Source: Adiantum capillus-veneris (lineage: Eukaryota > Streptophyta > Polypodiopsida > Polypodiales > Pteridaceae). Taken from it: a stretch of 64,000 nucleotides of DNA. Position 1 is the first letter of the stretch. Each line of letters begins with the position of its first letter. The translations under genes were made by a program, and so were the position numbers. The notes beneath the pieces were generated by a model. The model did no database searches and was not told the origin of the DNA. It saw nothing but the letters and a program-made list of their open reading frames with translations. Positions 10,674 through 22,300 of the stretch are shown piece after piece. Where the stretch lies: NCBI GenBank assembly GCA_014529385.2, contig CM043957.1:64478003-64542002 (forward strand). Direction: 5' to 3'.

Positions 10674-13600
10674 ATGGCGTCTCAAAGAAATCAGACCATT
10701 CAGGAAGAAGCTTCAAGTACATCCGCAGATATTACAAGAGAGCAAATTCGGATCTATCTGATTGGATACTACAAAGGAGTGCCATGCTATGAGGATGTCA
10801 ATTGGAATTTGTACATCAAGACAAAGAAAGATACAGAGGAAACTCGGACATCTCAGTATGTGGAAGTTGAAACAGCAAAGAATGTACTACACCCACATCC
10901 AAATTTCATGGAAGACTGTCTGGGATCAATTTACATGAGGCACAAAAAATACATTGACAATGAGATAGAAATGTTGTACAAGGATCAACTTACAGAACTC
11001 TACGCATATCCTCCAAGTATTTTTCTGTACAAAGCACAAGCTGGAAAACAAAAGTTTGGTACCCTCTATGGAGACGAAGACGGTCGATACTACAGGGCTA
11101 TCACAATTCATGAAGTTCCTGTAGAAAACAATCATTACTTTATAGCAGAAGCCTTTGGCTCAAGAGGAGAAGACTACATGTCTAAAGGTGGTAATGTATA
11201 CCATCTCGTCATGGGTTTACCTCTAACTACTCACCTAGAAGAATTGACACCTACGGCTGTCACTACACAAACAAGTGACACACCACATGAAACACAACAA
11301 GGCACAACATGGAAAGACACAACACAAGTCTCGTGCACTGCACCAACACAAGAGGTACCAGCTATGAAGATAGCCCAACTTCAAAAAGAACTAGCTTGGT
11401 CTCAAGAGCTACTTAACAAAGCACACGAAGTCATATCATCAGGCATTAAACATGCCAACATCAGATATGAAACCCTCTCGGATGGTGGGAGTTCAAACTC
11501 AACAAAGAGACCCTATATCTTCAAGAGCGGGATTAAGAAGTCTTGTTTTACAAGAAGTAGTGTCCTTTTCAGGAGTCCAAGTGGAATTTAAGAAGCATTG
11601 GAAGATGCCGAGCCGGAGGAGAGACCACTGGAAATTCACAATGCCCAATATAAAAGGTCACGTCAAGATGTCATTGTGGTCGACAAATACGATAGGCACT
11701 ATGAAATAGCCAATGTGAAAAATATGGATGAGTTTAGCAATTGGGGGCAACCTGTAAGTCACATACTTGGACCCCATCCAAAAGCACCATCAAGGGAAAC
11801 GGAAAACAAAGATTCGGTTCAATCTTCACCCTCGATGCAGAACTCGCCAAAATCAACTCGGAAACATAGCCCTAAGGCTATGCAGAAGCCCCACGTCAAA
11901 GACCATATACTGATGGAAGAATTAGCATTACAACTGCTAGAAATCATGGATAGTGATTTGATCTTGTATGCAAGCAATAATGAAAGGTATTTTTAGCTTC
12001 TCAAGGACAAGACGATGAAGGATAAAGAGACAAAGCCAGTGGATACACCTAAGTCAGTCGTAATCTACAGGTTCATGCATGCAAAGAAGAGTTCATATAT
12101 GTATCTAGATACCACAGGAAACCATTATCAGCAGTATTATGGAGAGCTGCCTCATCCAAAGGGTGCACATGTTGAGATAACAACATATTGCAACCAATGT
12201 GCCATTGGTCATTTAGTGAAGGACTGCCCAGTAAAGCTCTACATGGAAAAGAAGAAGCAACAAGCCAAAAGCAAAGTTCATATAGTGACAACAAGGGAAC
12301 GGAAGAAGGAATCCCCAACAAGATCTCTGGAAAAGAAGCAGATCTTGTCGCAGAGCACAAAAGATAGGCTCAAGACACAGTTGCTTGAAGTCAAGGGTGT
12401 CAACGACATTATCATAGAGAATCAAGCTTTCAAAAAAGATCAATTGAATCAGCTGATTCAAGATCGTTCAAGGAACCTCAGTGAGGATAAGTCAGAGAAT
12501 CCACAAGGTGATGAAGATGAAGCTCGTAGTTCAAGGTTTGAGAGCAAAAGAAGCCAAGATTCTGATGATAGTGAGCCAACACAAGAAGAGGTGGCAGAGG
12601 TAACAAAAATTCTTAGTGCCAAGTCACAAGTGGAAGACATGCAAATAGAGTCAATGGATGAAGCTGAAAGTCTACCAAATAAATTTTCTATTGTGGACTC
12701 TTCATTGGTGATTGAACAAATCAAAGAGTATGAGAAGCTAAAAGAAGATGTAACTGAAGACATACAATGCACAGAAGAACAAAAAATGACTAAGTCCAAG
12801 ATTGACTACCAAGGACAAGCAATACAGGATATGAATGAATATTTTCGAGAAGAGACTCTACAAAAACCCATGGAACAATGGAAACCAAAGGCCACGGCGA
12901 CCATTGCATCAAAAGAAGAAAGTAAACCTCAACATCCTGCTACACAAGCTTCAAAACATTTCCAAGAAGAAAAGTCACCATTGAATGACCTTCAAGTGCT
13001 AGAAGAAGTAAATATTGACAGAGAGCTTCTAAAATCAAGAATCAAGGCATCACAGTCAGAAACTAGCAATGAACACCAACAAGCAGCTACAACAGAAGAT
13101 AGTAAGCACTTGGGACATGCTACAACCAATCAAATGACAAAGAAGTTCAACATACAAGAGGATGACAAAGCTTCCAAGGCACAAAAGTCCAGGACAAGTA
13201 CCAAAAGCAAAGAGGACATCAGTTACTTGGCAGCCAACAAGAAGATTAAATTCTCATTGGATGTGTATGAGAAACTGAAATTCAGCTTTACAGCAGAGAT
13301 AGATTGCACTGACACGACTAATGTCATGTCTTATGGGCTACGGTTACTTCTAGGTAAGCTAGAACTGTATGAAATTGAGGTACAGGTTCCTATATCACAT
13401 GGAATAGCCGTCACAAGTTTAGGGATTGTAGAAGCTTCCCTTAAACTACGGTCAAAGGTAATCAAAGACCAATTTCTAGTGGTGGATTCATCGAAAATGA
13501 GTACACATTTGATTTTGTCCAAGCACTGGGCAAAAACATTGGTAGAAGAACCTGGATGTTCAACAATGGTCATCACGACTAGCTCTCAAGAAATCTAGCC

Positions 13601-13892
13601 TACTACTGCGCCAAGATTATCGGCTTCCGACAATGGAAAAGCCAAAATGAGCCCACAAATGTCCTACCAACAGAAGCAACCCATTAAATCAAAGTCTTCA
13701 ATCCAGCCCCGAAAAGTTCAAGACAGAGCTGACCACATGCTTCCACATGACAGACAGAATCCGAAGAAAATCTTTCAACCAAAATACCCTACACTGCGCG
13801 ATCATCGTCGACAAAAATCTTCAAAGGTCTACATCAAAGCTGAAGAAATCAAGGTCAAGGACCCAATATGGGTAAATGAGCCTAGCCATTGA
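10674..13892 (+). pseudogene. O1 gag-like polyprotein with zinc knuckle and retropepsin-like end
   Basis: One reading frame of about 1070 codons, interrupted only by in-frame stops at 11589-11591 (TAA), 11994-11996 (TAG) and 13596-13598 (TAG). It starts MASQRNQTIQ. The N-terminal 200 residues are unfamiliar and aromatic-rich. A CCHC-like nucleocapsid finger (CNQCAIGHLVKDC, CX2CX4HX4C) lies at 12189-12230. A long Lys/Glu/Gln/Ser-rich region follows, likely disordered or coiled. The segment at about 13290-13540 (AEIDCTDTTNVMS ... FLVVD ... LILSKHWAKTL) resembles a retropepsin fold, but the active-site D-S/T-G reads D-C-T. No RT follows. It is probably a Gag of a non-autonomous element; the protease reading is by pattern only. 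Confidence 0.65.
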
Positions 13893-13919
13893 CGAAAGGT
13901 AAACGCATGGGATGGATAG

Positions 13920-15442
13920 TGTAACATTTAATGGCCTAATAACTTGTGTGTAGCGGAAATGAGCATGAACATAGTGGCCATTTCATTAGAATAGATTCCT
14001 AATGAGAATTACAAGAGTGCTTGGGTGGAGAGAGCAACAAAAAGCATAACACCTAGTTAGATAGCATCGGCAATACTTTCAAAAGAGAGAGAAATTAAGA
14101 TATTGACAACAGTTGAGGACCGGATTTGCATGGAGCCGGTCCCCGCTCCAAAAGGCTTTGTATTATGGTTTCTCCCATCAAGAGAGACATTGTACAATAC
14201 AATTCTTTGTGTTCCTTCAAGACTAGCTAGTGCAATGAAGATGAAAGCTTCATGCACTAAGCAAAACACTTAGAAAGCACAACTTGAATTATCCCCGTTC
14301 TCGGACCCAAGACCTCACACACCTTCGAAGATGGTGAGAGCTAGCAAGGTATGAGAGTAGATTGAGAGTAAGAAGGAGTATCTTACGAGAAAGATGTACA
14401 TCTCCTCACATACTCACTCATATTAGCATAGCTTAGCTTAGTAATTAGCTTGGTAGAGGAGATGAGCATGCATTGAAGCTTGGCTTTGGCTGGATTTGCA
14501 TCCACATGCCAAGAGAGTGTTGATGTAGACTTCTATCTCACAAGCTTGGACTAGGTGATGAGCTCTCCATTAAAGGTTGGGAAGAGATAGTCTTCTTTGC
14601 TTCACACATGAGATTGTGTGAGTGTGTGTGTGTGTTAATGCCTTGCAAAAATGAGCCCCCTCTCTCTCTTGGGCGAGCCCTCTTGCTATTTGCTCTTGCT
14701 GAGCCCTCATTGGCTCTCCCCAAGTCAAGCCAATGACCATTAAGCAGCATCAATGATAGCCTTCTGACATGTGTCCCCCTTTCCCCTTTTGTGAGAGCTT
14801 TAGGTAATTAAATAATTAAACTAAACTCTCATTGGACCCCTTTGCCTCCTGGCCAATAAGAATCAGGCAAGCCATTGGGCTCGTGAATGCTCATTGGACC
14901 CCTTGGGAGACTTCCCAATAGTCTTCTAGGAGACCTAATTCTCATTGGTTTCTTTTATTAAATGTTTTTTAATTAAATAAACTAGATTTACTCTAGCTTA
15001 ATTCTCATTGGTCCACTTCAAGGGTCATCCAATAGAAACTGGGCACACCTTGTGGGCATCTGGCCTAGGGAGCTGACATCTGTCCCTCATTCCCTTTGTG
15101 TAAAGGGAGCCTGTGTGTGTGTGACTTTTCTTACACACACAAAGCATCCAATTTCCCCTAGGTTTGACCTTTGGACACAACCTTTGAATTTTGGAACCGT
15201 AGAATTTTGGAAGTGTTAATGGGCTGAACCTTAGCGTCTTTTTAGCCCATTGTTGCACATGGCTCTTTTGCAGATGGCCCCCCCTTTGGATCCCTATTTT
15301 CCCTCCTTTGGATCCCTACTGTGGCCGGTCTGCTAGCTTAACCAATATTCTAGATTTTTCTCCCCTGGCACTTCCCCACATTAAATGATCAGTTTAATAT
15401 GAGAAAATCATTTAGGAGAATTAGATATTGATTATTATGACA
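13920..15442 (-). repeat. 3' LTR of M1
   Basis: On minus it runs from TGTCATAATAATC to AAATGTTACA (1523 bp). The polypurine tract (GAGAGAGGTAA on minus) adjoins at 15443-15455. A TG/CA run lies at 15111-15122. Confidence 0.9.
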
Positions 15443-15790
15443 TTACCTCTCTCTTGAAATCATAGTCGTCCTCGACTAGAGAAGATAAAGCATATTCATG
15501 AGTCCTTTTCTTAGCGGGTAGAGGATCCCTATGTTACCCTATGACATTATTCCACAATGCATGACTATTCCATTTGGTGCTTGAGAGCCTGAGGCTTCCG
15601 CAAGCATGTCTACACATTAGTCCTATCAGTCTTCCATAGTAGAGTGACAAGTTCTACTTGGTGTTTGGGAAACGTCGTCTCTGCAAACTTGATCTAAGCA
15701 TGCATACTACTTCATTTTTGTGCACAATAAAGAAAAAGAGAGTCTTATAAGACAAAAACTTTGTTCATTTTTAACATTTTGTACATTTTC
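15443..15790 (-). other. M1 3' non-coding region and polypurine tract
   Basis: Lies between the pol stop and the 3' LTR. It corresponds to 41623-41974 of P0. No ORF or RNA gene seen. Confidence 0.6.
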
Positions 15791-17877
15791 TTACTCTTGG
15801 GAAGCATTGTAAGCATTGACAAGGTTTACGTTATCCTTTAATTGTATGCCTTGCATCCATCTAGCATCTTCAAAAGGATAATTCTTAAACTTAATAAGAT
15901 ATCGTCGGATAGTCTTACCGCCTCTTAGTACCTTGTCTTCATGTCGGAGAATGGACTCGGGCTGCAACACCTCCTCTTGGTCCTCGATCTCCGGTGGGTC
16001 TTCAATAGTTGGTTCTTGAGGTGGCTCTCCTTTGTAAGGATTTAATAGGCTCACAGGGAAAGCATTGTGTATGAGCCAATGATTGGGCAACTTGAGTTGA
16101 TAGGCCATCTCATTGATTGCCTAAGAATCTGAAAGGGACCATAATACCTTTTTGCTAGTTTAGCATAGTACTTTTGGTGGCCCGTAGGATTCTTGCCCGT
16201 TGTGTGCCTTAAAGGAGCCTTGGGAAACTTTAACAACACCCAATCGTTTTCTTTAAATTTTTGGGCTCTTCTGTGCTTGTCAGCAGCAGCCTTCTGCCTT
16301 TGCTGTGAGATAGAGATAGCATCCTTAATCTTTTGGAAAGATTCTTGTAGGTCTCCGCTATACTCATCTGCAGCGAAGATCTTCCCATGTACCTTAAGTA
16401 GCAAGGGACTTTTTGATCTTCCCTCAATTACCTCGAAAGGTGCTTTTCCCATGGAAGTATGTACAATATTATTGTAAGCATAATCCACTAAGGGTAAGTA
16501 CTTCTCCCATTGGGATCTTTGATCTACTTCCGTTACATAGGCTTTTATTAGATCGAGAATGGTTAGGTTAGCTATTTCACTTTGGCCATCCGTTTGTGGA
16601 TGATAGGCCGAAGAGAAGTTTAGCCTTGTCCCTAAATTCTCAAAGAGACCCTTCCAGAAATTACTGGTCATTCTAGGATCTCTATCCGACACTATGGACA
16701 TTGACAAGCCATGGTACTTGAAGATTTGTGAAATGAAGAGGGTTGCCATTTGATGGGCTTTGATAGTCTTTTTTACAGGTATAAAATGAGCTTGTTTACT
16801 GAACCTGTCTACCATCGTCCATATTCCCGTATTCCCATGGATAGACTTAGGCAACCCAAAGATAAAATCCATGGATATGCTCTCCCATGGTGAATTAGGG
16901 ATTGGCAAGGGTTGAAGCAATCCAAGTTTCTTCCCTCTATCAAATTTTGTCTTTTGGCATACCACACATTTAGAAACATACTCTTGTATGTTCACTTTCA
17001 TGGTAGGCCAATAGAAATATGTTTCAATTCCCTTTAAGGTAGACTGAATCCCTCTATGCCCCGCATAAGGTGGAGCATGAGATTCATACATTACTTTCTC
17101 ACGTAGTGAGTTAGTAACACATAGTCTATTGCCATAGAGAAGATAACCATCTTGTAAGGTAAATGGTTCTTCTTTCTTCCCCAATGCAAGGGCTGAAATC
17201 ACATCTCTAAAATCGGGATCAATAGCATACTCATCTATCATTGAAGATAGATCATTGTGAGTTGCTATGGAAACCGCATTCACTCTCGGCCGTCTTGAGA
17301 GTGCATCAGCTACTTGATTATGCTTGCCAGCAATGTGAGCAATATGAAAATGAAATTGTGAAAGGAAATTTGCCCACCTCATTTTTTTGTCGGAGAGCTT
17401 GGTCTGCGTCATGAAGTACTTAAGACTTTGGTGATCCGTTCGCAGAATGAAAGGAGTCCCCAATAAATAGTGCTTCCATGAGTCTAAGGCATGCAGAACT
17501 GCAAGGAGTTCCTTTTCATATATGCCTAGAGCTTGCTCAACAGGGTCGAGCCTTCGAATCTCATAGCCTATGGCGTGCCCTTCTTGGAGCAAAACAGCTC
17601 CAAGGCAATCACCACAAGTATCACATTCGACCTCAAAGGTTTTTGAGAGATCCGGTAGTGTAAGCACAGGTTGAGAGATAAGCTTTTCGAAAGCATTGTT
17701 CTCCTTAGAAGACCATGTATACCTAACGCTTTTCTTTGTTAGGTCATGTAATGGTCCCGCAATTTGTGAGAACTTTTCTATGAAGTGTCTATAGTATGCA
17801 CACATACCTATAAAGCTTCTTAATTCATGAAGATTCCTTGGTTTAGGTCATCCTTTTATTACCTCTAACTTGGATGG
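15791..17877 (-). pseudogene. M1 pol: RT end, RNase H, integrase, chromodomain
   Basis: The frame read from 17877 down carries the RT thumb/connection (LHELRSFIGMCAYYRHFIEKFS), Ty3-type RNase H (VECDTCGDCLGAVLLQEG ... LRTDHQSLKYF), the integrase zinc finger (YAGHRGI ... CVVCQKTK) and the DDE core with all three acidic residues (ISMDFIFG, VSDRDPRM, GQSEIAN). A frameshift near 16100 moves the C-terminus into the 16108-15791 frame, which holds a chromodomain (YLIKFKNYPFEDARWMQG). Chromodomains in this position are typical of chromoviruses and are thought to guide insertion toward modified histones. The RT palm, protease and nucleocapsid are missing because of the deletion at the G2 junction. Confidence 0.88.
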
Positions 17878-17997
17878 ATGCGTCCTAGCCGCATATCTTG
17901 CTAGGTGGTGCCCCTATTGTGTATCCCCCATGATGAGGCCATTGTGCATAGTCTTGGTGTAGAGGCCACCGGGTCTATTTTTCACCTCCGCCTCTCA
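17878..17997 (+). repeat. Remnant of G2 5' LTR
   Basis: 120 bp (ATGCGTCCTAGCCGC ... CCGCCTCTCA) identical to 26462-26581 except for two substitutions. The other 1.8 kb of the LTR are gone. Confidence 0.9.
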
Positions 17998-18066
17998 TTT
18001 GGTGCCCCCACTGAGGAGGGCTCTTGAAACCTTCAGTTTACAAGGCTGACATGTTTACTTCTCTTC
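17998..18066 (+). other. G2 primer-binding site and start of leader
   Basis: TGGTGCCCCCACTGAGG follows the LTR end by a few bases and is the candidate tRNA primer site. It is not the Met type used by P0, M1 and C1. Confidence 0.55.
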
Positions 18067-18324
18067 ATGGACGAGTGGCTTCATGAATTCTCTAATTGGA
18101 CTACCGAAGAGGAGGAGCTTCAAGCAGGTTTGACACAAGTCATCAGGACACTCTTGCCAGGGTGTTGTATTGTTAGCATAGAAGAAGTGGTAAGACCCTC
18201 TTTCCCTACTCAGATTGTTTACATTTCTCATCATCCCCGCAAGCGTAAAAGCAAGACACAAGCTGCATCATGCTCACATTGTAGCCAAAAACCGCACCTT
18301 CGACATGAGTGCAACCCAAAGTGA
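18067..18324 (+). CDS. G2 leader ORF with CCHC zinc knuckle
   Basis: 85 codons upstream of gag, starting MDEWLHEFSNWTTEEEEL. Residues about 69-82 read CSHCSQKPHLRHEC, an exact CX2CX4HX4C spacing as in retroviral-type zinc knuckles. A basic run (HHPRKRKSK) precedes it. It ends at TGA 18322-18324. Tat/Ogre-type elements are known to carry an extra ORF before gag, so this may be what remains of such an ORF. The zinc-binding reading is by pattern. It could also be a chance frame in a decayed leader. Confidence 0.45.
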   Translation: MDEWLHEFSNWTTEEEELQAGLTQVIRTLLPGCCIVSIEEVVRPSFPTQIVYISHHPRKRKSKTQAASCSHCSQKPHLRHECNPK

Positions 18325-19372
18325 AGAAAAGGCCATCATTTTCTCCCTCGACATCCGCACAGGCGTTCTCACAACGGTAGGCTTTCAAGTAGCACCTGGC
18401 TTCTCTACATCTACGTCCCCATCTTTGCCACCTACATCCACAACTTGAGGAAGCTACTACGAACGCGTGGTCCCTCCCTCTCCCTTGCACAAAAATATTC
18501 AAGGGTTTTCCAGCGCCGACAATCACCCCGTCTCCAAAACAAAAGGGTAAATCCTCCAAAGTCTTTCTATACCTCACTCTCATCTCATGAGCCAGGAACT
18601 AGAAACAGCAGCATGGATTCTACGTCGTCTATCGAGTGAAGTGGCGGAGCTTGTCATCGACAAGGTCTTTGAGACAGGTTTTGCTTGGCGGAAAGACAAG
18701 ACCCTCCACCTTCAAGGGGTGTTGCTTGTGAATCAAGGCTATGATGACGACTTTACAGCTTGCTATGTATCCATCCAACTTGGATTAATACAAGTGGTAA
18801 GACTCACCACCTACCTTATCACACCTGTGTATACACTAGATGGCACTCTATCTTGCAGGAAAGTGAAGTTGCTCAAAGAGAGATAGTTCAAGCTTTTCCA
18901 AGAGCTTGCTAGAGGGGCAGTCCTAGAGATAGAAGACGAAGACAACCTTGTCCTGTGGTACTATAAATTTGACCTCGACTACCAATAGCTCTACACCTCC
19001 AACTATAACCTTCCACCACGAAGGAGAGAACCTTTCCGAGTTAGCATGTGATGGACCCAGCGCATCAGCCTTTTGCAAGGAACCAAACTTATGCACCACA
19101 ACGAATTCAATCAATCAAAGTAATCTTGGACCGCAAGATGTTTTATCAGCAGATCATTACAACCATGTTTGGTAGAGAACGACTGCAAGAGATAAACACC
19201 TCTTCTCTACCCTTTATCCTCCCTATGATTAATCATGAAGTGTCTTTTGATGTAGTTATTTTCATCCATGTATAGTATGTTTTCCATCTACCGAGCACCC
19301 ATGTATTGAATCTCTATTTATATATATATAAAAAAAAGATTTCTAAGTCGAGTTAATTTTCTCACTCTCACA
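18325..19372 (+). other. G2 leader, with a possible further ORF (18587-18886)
   Basis: Contains a 99-codon frame (MSQELETAAWILRRL ... VKLLKER) that I do not recognise, and several shorter frames. If the 18067 ORF once continued, this may be its decayed downstream part. A TA-rich run (19318-19330) lies about 45 bp before the gag ATG. Confidence 0.4.
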
Positions 19373-22300
19373 ATGGCAAGTGTAGCATTTCCAACCTTTA
19401 CTGGTAAGGTGGGTGAGGATGTTGCAGAATTTCTAGACAACTTGGAAATAGCATGTGTCATCTCTGCGAGAGATGATGATGCTTCGCGCTTGCACATCTT
19501 CCCACTTCTAATGAAGGTGGAGGCAAGATCATGGTACAATGCCTTGGCACAAGCAACCAAGGAACGGTGGGACTTATTAAGAGCAGCCTTTGTCAAGCGT
19601 TTTGGAGAGGGTACAATATCAGATAAGCTATGGCAATTGTTGACAGAGTTCAAGCAGGGCAGTATGCTGGAATACGCATCATATGAGTCAAAGTTTGTAG
19701 ATTTATGGGGGCGATGGGTTGCATCGCTAAGAGAGGATGAGGGGGCACCTGATTTCCTAAAGAAGGATCGGTTTGTGGCTGGGTTATGGCCAACTCTTAA
19801 AGAGAAGGTGAAGGGAAGGTTTCCTGCTACGTATGAGCTAGCAGTTGAAGTGGCCCGCCTTAAAGACAAGAAGTTGCGCCTACAAGCCAGGAATATCGAT
19901 GAAGAGGAAGCCGTTAGGACCCGACCACCTCTAGCACCACCTACAATAGCCGCCCAGAGGATTCAACCACAAGAACCAATTGAAGATCAGCAAGACCTGC
20001 TCAATCGAATCACCAATCAACTTGAGAATCTCTCAGTCCATTTGATACAACAAGGGCATGCACACAATCACAACCAAGAGCAAGGAAGAGGACAACAAAG
20101 GCAAAACCAAGAATACCACTGCTACAATTGTGGGGAGGATGGTCATGGCATGTACTATTGTCCACACCCAAGGAGGCAGAATTTCAACAGAGGAGCCAAG
20201 CAAAACCAGGTTTCACCACCGAGAGCAAGACCACCACCACCGAGGGCACCACAACAATCACCACCCATGCAAATCCTACAACCACCCATTCAACCACAAC
20301 CACCACCACCACCACAACCTCTCATTCCACCCTTACCCCCACCACCAGTTGGCAATCAAACAGTAAGCGTCATCAGTCTTGAAGGTAAAGGAAAGGAGAA
20401 AGTGGAGGAGGATAAGACCAAGGTTAAAGGAGTAGATGCCATAGGGGTAAAACGTGCTAGGCATGGTGAATATTCCCAAAAGGAAGAAAAGATGAAGACT
20501 AAAAGAGAATCTAGCAAAAAGCCGTCCAAGTCACGACGTAAAATTGACATTGTAGATTTTTCTTTGGGTGAATGTTCTAAACCATATGATTTGGTTCAAG
20601 ATGTTTCTGTGCAGGGCCCAAAAATCACCTGGACCCAATTACTCCACCTAACACCTAGGGTGAGGAGACAATGGACAAAGATGGTTAGCACGAGACGACC
20701 AAAGCCAAAGATAGCTGGGGCTATCTCAAGGAGGAATTTAGATGACATACTACTAGTGATGGATGCTTACATCAAAGGGCAACACATCTCCAATATCTAC
20801 ATCGATGGTGGCGCACAAATATGCGTCATGAGTGAAAAAATGATGCACCGTTTGGGTTTAGAGGTGAGTCGGCCGGGACCATGCCGAGCCAAAATGGAAA
20901 ATAATTTAAAAGTTCAATGTGTTGGTGTCATAAATGCAGTTAGGATAAAGGCATTCAACACCGAGGTAGATGTGGACATCTTTGTCATGCCACACAAAGG
21001 GGAGGGCTATCCTATCATTCTAGAGAGGCCTTGGATTATGGCTATGAGAGCTAAGCAGGACTGGGACACCGGCATAATCCAGATGAAGGATGCAAAAGGG
21101 AGGCCAATACTTTACGACATGAAGAAAGGTCAGCAATGCGACATGGATCTAGAAACCTCTATGGATGCATTTTCTAGTGGTGACTCTTCAACCACTTCAG
21201 AGGAGGAGTCAACAGTGAGTGAAGAAAGTGACAGCAACATTGAGGTGATGGGGATCATTCTCAAGGACCCTAAGAAGATGGAGCAACCTGATTTCTCATC
21301 ATCAAACCAAGGGGAGACACCAGGTATACAACCTCTGGTAGAAACACGTAAGCTACATCAAATGCTCTCTAGTGAGTTGTGTGGGAAGGAGCGTGAAGAT
21401 TATATTTTGATGCTAAGTAATTTTACCACATTGTTCATTGATGAATATGATAAAATCACTGGCATCACAGTAGTTCAACATCACATTAAGATCAAGGAGG
21501 GAAGTAAACCTGGAGTGCAGAAGCTCAGGCGGCTAGGAGTAATTCAACAAGACGCCCTGCTCAAAGAGGTGAGGAAATTGCTAGAAGCCGGTTTTATCTA
21601 TCTTGTTGAAGACTCAGAGTGGGTTTCTCCAGTGGTAGTCACACCAAAGAAGAATGGTAGGTGGAGGGTTTGTGTTGATTACAAGCCTCTTAATGCAGCC
21701 ACAAAGAGGGACCATTTTCCTCCTCCTTTTCAAGATGAAATTATCAATGAGGTAGCAGGACATGAGCGCTACACGGTATGTGATGGATACTCAGGCTACT
21801 TCCAAATTAGCATCGCTGAAGAAGATCAAAAGAAGACAACCTTCATCACACCATGGGGATGTTTTGCTTACAGAGTTATGCCTTTTGGTCTCACTAATGC
21901 TCCAGCCACTTTTCAACGATATGTAACATTTGTTTTTCAGCCATTCTTTGGAAAATCAATCCGTGTTTTTATTGATGACTTTTGTATCTATAGCTCTCGC
22001 TCTCTTCATTTGGAGAAAGTTTATGAAGGTCTAGCTAGGCTACAAGCTTTGGGGGGCCAACTCAATGTGGAGAAATGCCACATTGGTGAAAGCAAGGTTA
22101 CTCTTCTTGGCCATGTGATCTTGGCCAATGGCATTGAAGTTGACCCAAGCAAGGTTCAAGCCTTGCTGGCTTTGACCTCTCCCACCACAACAAAGCAGTT
22201 GGTCTCTTTTCTTCAAAAGGTGAGGTATTTGAGTAGGTTCATTCACTTGCTCTCCCAAGTGGTTCTCCCTTTACAACAAGTTACCCATCAAGAGATCTTC

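Noticed and set aside
16193-16477. Plus-strand 94-codon frame as a gene
   Set aside because: It is antisense to the M1 integrase C-terminus, which has full domain support.
17878-17997. 120-bp direct repeat around G2 as a target-site duplication
   Set aside because: Far too long; the copy at 26462-26581 is the end of the G2 3' LTR, so the left copy is the remnant of the 5' LTR.
20058-20382. His/Thr-rich plus-strand frames as small genes
   Set aside because: They are shifted readings of the Pro-rich linker in G2 gag.
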